DNA from: an uncultured Erythrobacteraceae bacterium
GTDB taxonomy: Bacteria > Pseudomonadota > Alphaproteobacteria > Sphingomonadales > Sphingomonadaceae
Assembly (NCBI GenBank): GCA_950071875.1
Contig: CATMNW010000056.1
Coordinates: 1 to 10,331, forward strand
Direction: 5' to 3'
Length of the DNA: 10,331 bases
Under the pieces are notes generated by a model. The model saw nothing but the letters and a program-made list of their open reading frames with translations. It was not told where the DNA came from and did not search any database. Made by a program: the position numbers and the translations under genes. How positions within the stretch are numbered: the stretch's first letter is position 1; each line of letters starts with the position of its first letter. Shown piece by piece: positions 1-7,000 of this stretch.

Positions 1-822
1 GAGATGCTCGACCTTCTGGAAAGCGGTTTGCTCGTTCCAGACGCCGTTACGCTGAAAGCCGATTTCGGTCAGCGTCGACATCTTGAAGCGGATGAGATCG
101 GCAACTTCGCCCGCCAAATCCGGCGGCGCATCGACGGTCGCATCGACGATTTCCCGTTCTATGTCGGCGAGGAAGCGTTCGTCCTCATCATCTTCCCTGC
201 GAGCCTTCGCTTGCCGTTTTCGACCGGTGAGGTCCGGAAAGCGGATGGCGAAGCGATCGCGCGATGCTGCAGCCTGATACCTGCGGTAGTCGGTCGCCCC
301 GGATATAATCACTGTCCGCACCCACTCGAGAATCTCGCGTCGCTCTGCAGCGGGACGATCGTCGAAGTCGTTCGGCAGGTGCCAGGCCATTCGCCTCCGT
401 TCTGCGGCAGAAACACCCTTCAGCCGCTTATGGCCTGACAGCGTGCGGCTCTGGTTGGGCAGCTTTGATTTGAAGTAGCCATCCGGAAGTCGATAGCGCC
501 GTTCAATCCGGTTCAGGATCGCAAGGCTGGCAATCGTGCGGGGGAGCTTTTTCCCGGCTGCCCATTGCAGCAGTGTCGAGCGCTCGATGTGATCGCCTTG
601 ATTGGCAAGCGAACGATGGAGGTGACAGACCGTTTCCCCGTGGCGTTGCGCATGGAGGCGAAGCGCTTCATGAAAGAGAGGCGGGTCAATCCAGTCTGAG
701 GCGGTTGCCTCGGGGAATTCGACAATTGGCTTTGCCTTCGGACCCCGCTTGCGGAGGGCCGGGTCTTCTTGAGCTATTTGCACTCCGGGCAGGAGTGGAG
801 ACGGAGAAGTTGGTTTCGACAT
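1..822 (-). CDS. Large protein, N-terminal part (runs off left edge); possible mobile-element integrase
   Basis: The minus strand is open from an ATG at 822-820 through position 1, giving 274 codons with no stop. An in-frame stop lies upstream near 925-930, and no better ATG lies between. Residues about 62-95 look like a small helix-turn-helix (HLHRSLANQGDHIERSTLLQ, then a W-x3-GKKLPR turn), followed by an amphipathic stretch ending RYRLPDGYF. Residues 200-225 are highly charged. The pattern resembles, from memory, the N-terminal region of long site-specific integrases found on sphingomonad integrative elements. The catalytic Arg/His/Tyr residues of a tyrosine recombinase would lie outside the window, so this function is not proven. 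No strong Shine-Dalgarno is visible; only a weak AGAG sits 3 bases before the ATG. That the frame is a real gene is well supported by its length and by the protein-like composition of this frame; its function is not. Confidence 0.6.
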   Translation of the reverse strand, partial: MSKPTSPSPLLPGVQIAQEDPALRKRGPKAKPIVEFPEATASDWIDPPLFHEALRLHAQRHGETVCHLHRSLANQGDHIERSTLLQWAAGKKLPRTIASLAILNRIERRYRLPDGYFKSKLPNQSRTLSGHKRLKGVSAAERRRMAWHLPNDFDDRPAAERREILEWVRTVIISGATDYRRYQAAASRDRFAIRFPDLTGRKRQAKARREDDEDERFLADIEREIVDATVDAPPDLAGEVADLIRFKMSTLTEIGFQRNGVWNEQTAFQKVEHL

Positions 823-926
823 GAACTCTACAGACGAGCGGGTGGCGCAGATGAGGGTTGTGGCCCCTACAGCATTCACACTGGGTCGCCATGGCGCGAC
901 GCACTCGATGCGCGGCGAGCGGTTGC

Positions 927-956
927 GCTATCCACGCTTATGTAATTGCTGGTCAA
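927..956 (-). promoter_or_regulatory. Possible sigma-70-like promoter ahead of the integrase-like gene
   Basis: On the minus strand TTGACC (956-951) is followed after 18 bases by GATAGC (932-927). The -35 is a good match and the -10 is poor (3 of 6). It would give a leader of roughly 100 bases before the ATG at 822. It is the best candidate in the 823-1052 gap, but a match of this quality could be chance. Confidence 0.2.
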
Positions 957-1025
957 AATGATTGTCAGCTACGCCCTGTCTAAGAGAGGTCGGCGGGGGC
1001 CTTGCCGCCCCACCCCAAGACGCGA

Positions 1026-1040
1026 CCGCAGGGCCTGCGG
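1026..1040 (-). terminator. Short GC hairpin downstream of the 135-residue gene
   Basis: CCGCA and TGCGG are perfectly complementary around a 5-base GC core, 13 bases past the stop of the gene ending at 1053. No U-run follows on the minus strand, so it does not fit a standard intrinsic terminator. It could instead pause transcription or have no role. Confidence 0.2.
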
Positions 1041-1052
1041 CCACTGACATCA

Positions 1053-1460
1053 TTAGAACAAGGTCAGCTGCGCCTCCTCACCTGCGACGAACATGACAGG
1101 CGGACCGGCCATCACGAGCTCCTGTCCGGCATGACGCACGATGATGCCGTCATAGAAGCCCGCCGGATCACCGCGCGCACGATCGCCATCCCGGCACCGA
1201 TCATGATAGCTGCGCGCAGTGCCGCCATAGACGGACGGGTGCACGAGCCGGTAGGCCTCGGCTCCCGCAGGACCTGTGCCGACACAGACCCATAGCTCTC
1301 CGGCGTAGCGGAACGGCTTGCGGATGGGCTGACCCATGCCGATGCGGTCGGCGCTGTAGCTGGCACGAATGTCGCCTTCGCCAATCTGCTTCTCGCTGGC
1401 GTGGCGCCACGCACCGTAGGCAAGGCGCGACGGTTCGACCGTGTGGGACGAGCGAGCCAT
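1053..1460 (-). CDS. Conserved hypothetical protein, 135 aa
   Basis: The frame encodes a soluble protein of 135 residues with no signal peptide or membrane segment. It starts MARSSHTVEPSRLAYGAWRH, contains a YSADRIGMGQP segment near residues 35-45 and a YAGELWVCVG strand near 52-61, and ends in GEEAQLTLF. I do not recognise a named domain. Similar short proteins, as I recall them, occur on sphingomonad plasmids and integrative elements beside DUF3768 genes. The ATG at 1460 lies 1 base after the stop of the DUF3768 gene, so the two are very likely co-transcribed and translationally coupled; no strong Shine-Dalgarno is visible. It is the last gene of the three-gene minus-strand module that begins at 2030. 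An overlapping frame on the same strand (1112-1465) has a low-complexity Arg/Ala/Ser-rich composition and is taken as a shadow. Confidence 0.7.
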   Translation of the reverse strand: MARSSHTVEPSRLAYGAWRHASEKQIGEGDIRASYSADRIGMGQPIRKPFRYAGELWVCVGTGPAGAEAYRLVHPSVYGGTARSYHDRCRDGDRARGDPAGFYDGIIVRHAGQELVMAGPPVMFVAGEEAQLTLF

Positions 1461-1461
1461 A

Positions 1462-1845
1462 TCAATACTCGCTTGCCAACATGATGGTCAGCACCCGCCG
1501 GGTCATGGCGGGGTCGGCGGGGTCTTCGCTGCCAAACCGCAACTCGCGGTCATAGGCATCGATCTTCCAGAACACGGTCACCGCAACATCAACAGGCCGC
1601 GAGGTCGACCAGACACCGTCCAGCCCCTGCCAGATCGCCCCGAAATCCCGCTCGCCGTAAGGATCATTGTCGGGCGTGAAGGCATCGAAGGTCTCGACCA
1701 GCTCGCGCAGCCGCGATTGGTCCGCTTCAGGCAAGGCCTGAATGCCCTCGGTCGCCACCACCACACAGGCAATGCCCATGGCGCGCCGCGCCAGATCATT
1801 GAGCCGCGCAATCCGCTCGGCCCGCGTCAGCACCGCGCCGCTCAT
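1462..1845 (-). CDS. DUF3768 family protein
   Basis: The encoded protein is 127 residues if started at the ATG at 1845. The C-terminal half carries the features I associate with DUF3768: FTPDNDPYGERDFG (about residues 56-69), then VFWKIDAYDRELRFGSEDPA and a C-terminal RRVLTIMLASEY. The N-terminal part (LTRAERIARLNDLARR) is a helix typical of this family. The function of DUF3768 is unknown; members are common on alphaproteobacterial plasmids and integrative elements. The start at 1845 is preferred over the longer frame opening at 1872 because it forms a 4-base ATGA overlap with the stop of the preceding gene and because the extra residues (MRVRRVHCL) are the out-of-frame end of that gene. It sits between the 62-residue gene and the 135-residue gene in one module. 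Confidence 0.85.
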   Translation of the reverse strand: MSGAVLTRAERIARLNDLARRAMGIACVVVATEGIQALPEADQSRLRELVETFDAFTPDNDPYGERDFGAIWQGLDGVWSTSRPVDVAVTVFWKIDAYDRELRFGSEDPADPAMTRRVLTIMLASEY

Positions 1846-2030
1846 GAGGCAATGCACCCGTCGCACTCGCACGCCCGCACCAGCTCGCCAAAATCCTCGC
1901 GCTCGCCCAGCTCGTCCGCGAGCTGCTGCACCGCCACCAGCGGCAAGCCGTTGTCATGCGCCAGCAAACGCAGCCAGTCCTCGCGGCACTCGGCCCCGCA
2001 TGCGCGGTAATTCAAGATCAGATCACCCAT
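1842..2030 (-). CDS. Small Cys-containing hypothetical protein, 62 aa
   Basis: The protein begins MGDLILNYRACGAECREDWL and ends ELVRACECDGCIAS. Its five cysteines fall in two groups, C-x3-C at residues 11 and 15 and C-x-C-x2-C at residues 54, 56 and 59, with a helical segment between. This spacing could bind a metal ion, but no known family is recognised. The frame stays open upstream to 2330, but the ATG at 2030 is preferred because a GGAG lies 8 bases before it and because the upstream extension is Pro/Arg-rich and runs through a hairpin cluster. The stop overlaps the DUF3768 ATG by 4 bases. It is the first gene of the three-gene module. Confidence 0.65.
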   Translation of the reverse strand: MGDLILNYRACGAECREDWLRLLAHDNGLPLVAVQQLADELGEREDFGELVRACECDGCIAS

Positions 2031-2038
2031 GGTCCACA

Positions 2039-2042
2039 CTCC
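2039..2042 (-). promoter_or_regulatory. Ribosome binding site that sets the 62-aa gene start
   Basis: On the minus strand GGAG lies 8 bases upstream of the ATG at 2030. It is the clearest Shine-Dalgarno in this part of the window and argues against the longer frame that begins at 2330. Confidence 0.55.
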
Positions 2043-2111
2043 ATCCGGCAAAGCCGCATCCGTCACGCGGCATGCGGCTCTGCCTTCCGGCGAGGATGGG
2101 AGGGGGAGGGA

Positions 2112-2272
2112 AAACCCCAATCGATGCCCTGGCGCGGGCCAGCGGGCGAAGCCCGCCACACGGGGGTGATGATTGGGGTTTGGGAACGAGAGGGCAAAGC
2201 CCTTGGTGTTCCCCGAAAGGATCGCAGCAGCGATCCGCACAAGAACGGCGCCCTTGCGCGGCGCGAAGCCGC
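2112..2272. repeat. Cluster of GC-rich hairpins
   Basis: Five inverted repeats occur in 161 bases. AAACCCCAATC at 2112-2122 pairs perfectly with GATTGGGGTTT at 2171-2181. Inside it GCGGGC/GCCCGC (2142-2147, 2151-2156) closes on a GAA loop. AGGGC/GCCCT (2191-2195, 2199-2203) closes on AAA. GGATCGC/GCGATCC (2219-2225, 2230-2236) closes on AGCA. GCGGC/GCCGC (2258-2262, 2268-2272) closes on a 5-base loop. Some short stems are expected by chance in GC-rich DNA, but the 11-bp and 7-bp perfect arms are less so. The cluster lies in the upstream region of the 62-aa gene and may be an extragenic palindromic element or a structured leader. Confidence 0.55.
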
Positions 2273-2348
2273 CGGATGCCCTGCGCGCGGGCCAAGTGGG
2301 CCAGCGGGCGTCCGGCAATGAGAGAGGCAAGTGCGCCTGCGGGTTAGT

Positions 2349-2510
2349 TCAAGAACACCGCGCCCTCAGGAGCATGGACAAGGGCCATGCGGGACAGAGC
2401 GCGTCCTCCAGCACCTCCCGCTCTGCTTGCACCCGCTCCTGATCGTCACCCGGATGGGCCGGGACTACAGGCCCGGTCCCCGCCAGGGGATAGAGCAGGT
2501 TGCCCGGCAT
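2349..2510 (-). CDS. Doubtful small protein, 53 aa
   Basis: An ATG at 2510 opens a frame of 53 residues (begins MPGNLLYPLAGTGPVVPAHP, then an acidic helix-like part with QERVQAEREVLEDAL) ending at TGA 2349. The composition is more protein-like than other frames in this stretch, but there is no visible Shine-Dalgarno, no recognised family and no overlap with a neighbour. It would be read toward the 62-aa gene, 319 bases further on. It may be chance. Confidence 0.2.
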   Translation of the reverse strand: MPGNLLYPLAGTGPVVPAHPGDDQERVQAEREVLEDALCPAWPLSMLLRARCS

Positions 2511-2593
2511 GGTAGCGCCAATTCACGCGCTTTCTCAGAGGATCTGACCGCTCGCCAAATCTGTATATCTGACAATCCGGTTACTCCCGGTTG

Positions 2594-2615
2594 CACCATT
2601 GATCATCTAATGGTG
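2594..2615. promoter_or_regulatory. Inverted repeat, possible operator
   Basis: CACCATT (2594-2600) and AATGGTG (2609-2615) are perfect complements around an 8-base AT-rich spacer that itself contains GATC. Perfect 7-bp arms with this spacing suit a dimeric DNA-binding protein. It lies about 200 bases upstream of the AlpA-like gene. No regulator has been shown to bind it. Confidence 0.3.
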
Positions 2616-2765
2616 ATCTATGATCCCGATCTTTCTGTTGTTGAGGCATGATCTGATTGGCCGGGACCAAGCAATGCAATGAAGTTCCAGGCCGCCGACG
2701 ATCGCTTTTTCTGCGCTGCTTTTCGATGCATGCGCGTATTTCTTTTCTCGAACGGGGAAACGGTC

Positions 2766-2809
2766 AATTCCATGGCGGTGGATGTCACCTACCACCAACC
2801 AATGGAATT
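2766..2809 (+). promoter_or_regulatory. Nested stem-loop directly ahead of the AlpA-like gene
   Basis: AATTCCAT (2766-2773) pairs with ATGGAATT (2802-2809), and inside it GGTGG (2777-2781) pairs with CCACC (2792-2796) around a 10-base loop. The structure ends 6 bases before the ATG at 2816, so in mRNA it would occupy the ribosome-binding region; as DNA it could be an operator. The right arm also contains a three-codon frame (ATG GAA TTC TGA, 2802-2813) that stops 2 bases before the gene start. Confidence 0.4.
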
Positions 2810-2815
2810 CTGAAA

Positions 2816-3010
2816 ATGCCGGAACCAGATCGTATCATTCGCCTCAAGACCGTCCTCGAACGCACCGGCCTTTCCCGCTCTACCATCTATCGCAAGATCG
2901 CCGAGGGCACATTCCCTTCGCAGGTCAAGATCAGCATCCACGGTGCAGGGTGGCACGAATCAGCGATCAATCGCTGGATTGCTGACCCAGTTCACTTTCG
3001 GGAAGATTAG
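2816..3010 (+). CDS. AlpA-family phage-type transcriptional regulator
   Basis: The 64-residue protein has the AlpA layout: RIIRLKTVLERTGLSRSTIY (residues 7-26) is the start of a winged helix-turn-helix with recognition helix SRSTIYRKIAEG, followed by the FPSQVKIS strand and GWHESAINRWI (residues 45-55). AlpA proteins activate or repress genes of prophages and integrative elements, including excision genes in the P4-like CP4-57 element. The ATG at 2816 was chosen because the domain begins right after it; the longer frame from a TTG at 2657 adds residues with no family resemblance. There is no clear Shine-Dalgarno; a stem-loop covers that region. The second regulator follows after 8 bases, so the two form a small operon. 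The family assignment is firm; the target genes are unknown. Confidence 0.85.
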   Translation: MPEPDRIIRLKTVLERTGLSRSTIYRKIAEGTFPSQVKISIHGAGWHESAINRWIADPVHFRED

Positions 3011-3018
3011 GTGTCGGA

Positions 3019-3228
3019 ATGACTGCCCCTCAACCTGTCGAGCCGATCTGCGTGCGGATTAACGACGCGGCCCGAATTATCGGCATCGGGCGCACGAAAC
3101 TTTATGAGCTGATCGCGGCGGGCGAACTCGAAACTGTCAAGTTTGGCAAGGCAACGCGCATTACAACAGCCAGTCTAGAAGAAATGGTCAGACGTCGCCG
3201 GGTGCCGCGAGGATCTTGCGAGCAATGA
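3019..3228 (+). CDS. Small helix-turn-helix protein, excisionase/MerR-like
   Basis: This 69-residue protein carries an excisionase-type helix-turn-helix: INDAARIIGIGRTKLYELIA (residues 14-33), then the wing GELETVKFGKATRITTASLEEMV (about residues 35-57) and a basic tail RRRR. Proteins of this kind bind DNA and act either as recombination directionality factors or as regulators. It starts 8 bases after the AlpA-like stop, with a GGA just before the ATG, and is probably translated from the same mRNA. Its stop at 3228 lies 41 bases from the stop of the converging metallopeptidase gene, with no clear terminator between. Which of the two roles applies cannot be decided from sequence alone. Confidence 0.8.
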   Translation: MTAPQPVEPICVRINDAARIIGIGRTKLYELIAAGELETVKFGKATRITTASLEEMVRRRRVPRGSCEQ

Positions 3229-3269
3229 GGGGGACATAGAACCAGAAAAGATGCTGGCGCGGCGAGTGA

Positions 3270-4025
3270 CTATTGCTGTGATACCGTCCGATCGAACGTT
3301 GGTTCGTTCCCTGCGAGGATCAATTCGGCGAGTGAGTCCAGCTCCCGTTTTGCGCTCTCCCAAGCGGGCATCTGCTTGGTCAGCAAGTCGAAGAAGCGCT
3401 TGCTGTGATTGTGTTCGACCAGATGACAGAGTTCGTGGAGAATGACATATTCAATGCAATGACGTGGTGCCCGTATGAGTGCGGGGTTCAGGTAAATGAC
3501 CCCGTCCGGGGAACAGCTGCCCCATTGCGTCCTCATGCGCATAAGTTTCAGCGGTGGGCGTGCTTCGATCCAATGCAACCGGCCTGAGATTTCCGAAAAT
3601 TTGTCGTTCAGGTATTCCTCTGCGCGCGCATCATACCATGCATTCAATCTGCGTCTGACGGCGGCTCGATCTGCCACTGGCAGGGTTGCAACGAGCTTGC
3701 CTCGCAAGAGTTTGACTTCAGATGGCTGCACGCTGCTTTCATTGACGATAAGCTTGTGCCGCCGCCCCAAATAGAAATGCGTTTCGCCGCTCACATATTC
3801 ACGCGGTAGCGCTATTTGCTGCGCGGCGATCGCTGCGTTTCGGTGCTGGAATATCCATCTTGCGCGTCGCTGGGCCGCCGCCCTTATCTGACCCGATTCC
3901 TTGTCGCTGGGCGCTTCAATTTCGACGTCACCGTTGGGGTTAACGTGGATGCGGATACGGCCCGTGACAGCTTCGGTTTGTCGAACGCGGCACGACACCT
4001 CTTGATCGCCGTATCGGACAATCAT
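3270..4025 (-). CDS. YgjP/M48-type zinc metallopeptidase linked to the type I RM operon
   Basis: The 251-residue protein belongs to the YgjP-like (DUF45/SprT-like) metallopeptidases. The zinc site is HELCH at residues 197-201, with the probable third ligand His207 in the NHSKRFF segment; Glu198 is the general base. The conserved MRTQWGSCSPDG block sits at residues 164-175, followed by IYLNPALI. The N-terminal 100 residues form a strand-rich region as in YgjP. No signal peptide or membrane segment is seen, so it is cytoplasmic. Its ATG overlaps the hsdR stop by 4 bases (ATGA), making it the last gene of the operon. Genes of this family are often found beside hsdR, but to my knowledge their role there is not settled. 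The active site looks intact. One hand-counted 60-base block (3601-3660) has 31 G+C, below the restriction genes. Confidence 0.88.
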   Translation of the reverse strand: MIVRYGDQEVSCRVRQTEAVTGRIRIHVNPNGDVEIEAPSDKESGQIRAAAQRRARWIFQHRNAAIAAQQIALPREYVSGETHFYLGRRHKLIVNESSVQPSEVKLLRGKLVATLPVADRAAVRRRLNAWYDARAEEYLNDKFSEISGRLHWIEARPPLKLMRMRTQWGSCSPDGVIYLNPALIRAPRHCIEYVILHELCHLVEHNHSKRFFDLLTKQMPAWESAKRELDSLAELILAGNEPTFDRTVSQQ

Positions 4026-7000
4026 TTTTTTGCGCCGCTTCCACGACCAAGACCAACGCGGGTTACCTCGACAACCTTCTCGGTAATAACCTTTGCCTTG
4101 TCCAAGCCGATCAGACCGAACAGGCGCGGCAACAAGGCTTTTCGGATAGCCGCTTCGATGTTTGCCGGGTTCAAAGAGTTTTCCGCAATGGCACTCTCGA
4201 CGGACTTTTCCATGTCCAGCGCTGCCCGGATGAACTCTTCCTGTTCATCCCCATTTGCGACCGCGTCGCCTATCTCCAACCGGATAATGCCGAAATAAGC
4301 GCTCGCATGGCGGTGACCTTCGAGGCGTTTGGGCAGGTCGTCGATGGACTTGGAGGCGAGCTTTTCCTCAAGATCCTTGAACAGGATGTATTGCTTGTAA
4401 GGGTGGTCGAACAGCGCGGATGCTTCCGCAATGGCCCGCTTGAGCAGATCGGAAAAGAACAGCTGCGCATAGGGATCGTCGGCCAGTTCTTGCTCGATCG
4501 TCTTGCGGACTCTGGATCGGATGATGTCAGTTTCGTTGCGCGTTTTCTCAGGGGACCAGGTTTCGGCGGCCTGCTGATTTCCAAGCTCGTTGACGATCAG
4601 AACGCCGTCCACATTCTCCACGTCCTCGCCCACGACATAGCGGTCTACCAGTCTCCTGATCTGATCCTCGTAGGCACTGTAGTCGACGGTTTCCTGTGCG
4701 TCCTGCTTCACGATCTTGCGCAGGTTGGCGAAGAACTTGAGGTCGCGTTTGTATTCCGCGATCTGCCCCTCGGTGATCGACGTGTCCTCAAAGAATGAAC
4801 GCGATCCCAGAGCGATCTTGAGGCACATGCCGTAGGCTGTCAGAGCCTCGTAGAAATCCTCCCTGATCTTCTGGTTCAGGTCGATCGGTATTCCGTCCTC
4901 GCTCTCGCGGGTCTGCGGAACCAGCAGCTGCCGGTACTGCTCGATATCGGCCCTGTTCTTGACCGGCTTGAAGATTGTCCAGAGGTCCGCGTGGAGGCTG
5001 GGCAATCGCTTATACTCGGTGCTGACATCGGCATAGAGCTCGTCAATGTCGTCGAGATCGAAGCCGCCCTGCGTCCGTTCGGCCAGGTCCTGATATTCCG
5101 TGAGTGCGGTATCCAGCGCCTTCAGAATGCCCCGATAGTCGATGAGCAAACCATACTTCTTCTGCTCATGCAGCCGGTTCACACGAGCAATGGCCTGGAT
5201 CAGATTGTGCTGTTCGAGCTTCTTGTCGATGTAGAGGACAGCGTTGCGCGGCTCATCAAATCCGGTGAGCAGCTTGTCGACGACGATCAGAATGTCAGGT
5301 CGGCCCTCTGTCGAGAAATCCTCGATCACCTGGCGCTCGTAGTCGTCGGCGTCGCCTTTGACGTTCTCCTTCCACCATTGCAGCACCTCGGGAAGCTCTG
5401 CCTCATCGACCTCCGAATGTCCCTCGCGGGTATCAGGTGGCGAGATGACGATGGCGCTCGTCACGCGACCATCTCTATCAAGCGCCTTCTTGTAGCGGAT
5501 GGCTGAGCGCTTCGAGTCTGTCGCCAGCTGCCCTTTGAGACCGAGATCCTCGCTCTTGAAGTTCTCGCAGAAGTGGAAGGCTATGTCCGCCGCAATCAGG
5601 GCAATCCGGTCTTCGGAGCCATACACCGCGCCCTTGGTCCCGAACTTCTTCTTGAGATCGCCCTTCTGCTCATCGGACAGGCCGGCGGTGACCTTCTCGA
5701 ACCAGTTGTCGATCGCCCGCTCGTTCACGTCAAGGATTGGCTTGCGCTCCTCGTATAGCAGCGGCGTCACCGTGCCGTCCGAGACGGCATCCTTCATGGT
5801 GTAGGCGTGGACGATCCGACCAAACTTGTTGGCCGTCTTGTCGTTCTTCAGCAACGGGGTGCCAGTGAATGCGACATAGGCGGCATTCGGCAGCGCTTTG
5901 CGCATCCGCTCGTGGTTTTTGCCGCCCTGACTGCGGTGGCCTTCATCGACCAGCACGATCATGTCTGCACTGTCGTTCCGGCATTCCGGGTGGCGCGCTG
6001 CGCTGCCGAACTTATTGATGATTGTGAAGATGATCCGCTCGGCTCCCTTGCCGATGCGCTTTGCAAGGTCGCGACCCGATTGCGCCTTAGCCTTGCCTGC
6101 GTCCTTGGAGCCGATGTCCGAACCAAAGGCTCCACCGGTTAGGAAGTTGCCTGCCAATTGTTTCTCCAGGTCGCGCCGGTCGGTCACGACGACGAGGCGG
6201 CAGGCCTTAAGCTTCTCGTGCAGTAGCAGCGCCTTGCACAGCATCACCATCGTGAAGCTCTTGCCCGAACCGGTGGTGTGCCAGATGACCCCGCCCTCGC
6301 GCGCGCCATCGGGCTTGATCCGACTGATCTGGTCGAGCAGCGCGCGGATGCCGAAGAATTGCTGATGGCGCGCGACGATCTTGTCCACCTTGCGGTCGAA
6401 CAGGACGTATGAGCGCACAAATTCCAGCAGGCGTTCAGGAGTGCAGAGGCCGATCAGCAGGCGGTCCTGCGCCGTCACGGCCTGCTCACCGTTCCACAGG
6501 TGCTGGAAGTGATCGCGCACCTCGCGCACATGGTTCTTCAGGATCGCCGCGCACGTATCGGTCTCCTTCGCGGCGTTCTTGATCTGGCGGAAGTGATCCT
6601 CGGAGAACTCCTCCTCGCGCCACTGCGCCCAGAATTTGCGCGGGGTCTTGGTGGTGCCATAGCGACCATCGGTCATCCCGATGGACAGAAGCAGATGGGC
6701 ATAAGCGAACAGGTGCGGGATTTCCTCCTGCCCCTGGTTGCGGATCGTCTGGCTGATGCCTTCGTCCACCATCGACTTGTTGGGATTACCGCTATCGGGT
6801 CGCTTGGCTTCGATCACCAGCAACGGGATGCCATTGACGAAGCCGACGATATCGGGACGCCGCGTGTGCGTGCCCGGCACGGCAAGCACTTCCATCTCCT
6901 CGCTGGCGACGAAGCTGTTCGCCAGCGGGTGTGCCCAGTCGATGATCGGCACGGTGACGCTATGCTTCTTGCCATCGACGAATTCTGTGACGGTGATGCC

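Larger units (their letters stand above)
2031..2815. other. Stretch without a convincing gene
   Basis: These 785 bases separate the minus-strand DUF3768 module from the plus-strand regulator pair, so they must hold the divergent promoters. Several frames stay open here only because the sequence is GC-rich; their translations are Arg/Pro/Gly/Ala-rich and unlike proteins. The stretch holds a hairpin cluster (2112-2272), a doubtful small frame (2349-2510), an inverted repeat (2594-2615) and a stem-loop (2766-2809). The part from about 2510 to 2815 is visibly more AT-rich than 2031-2510. I could not pick out a clear -35/-10 pair. Confidence 0.5.

Noticed and set aside
4..438. Plus-strand 144-codon frame at the left edge
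   Set aside because: It is antisense to the continuous minus-strand frame running from 822 through position 1, whose translation is far more protein-like.
1872..2330. Long 162-residue version of the 62-aa gene, and the overlapping plus-strand frames between 1742 and 2442
   Set aside because: These are open mainly because of high GC. The translations are rich in Arg, Pro, Gly and Ala and run through the hairpin cluster. The GGAG before 2030 supports the short start.
2657..2815. N-terminal extension of the AlpA-like protein from a TTG
   Set aside because: The added residues have no family resemblance, and the AlpA domain begins directly after the ATG at 2816.
3229..3269. Bidirectional terminator between the converging helix-turn-helix and metallopeptidase genes
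   Set aside because: The 41-base gap shows no stable hairpin followed by a T-run on either strand.
3251..3445. Plus-strand 64-codon frame after the helix-turn-helix gene
   Set aside because: It lies almost entirely antisense to the metallopeptidase gene and has an Arg/Ser-rich shadow composition.
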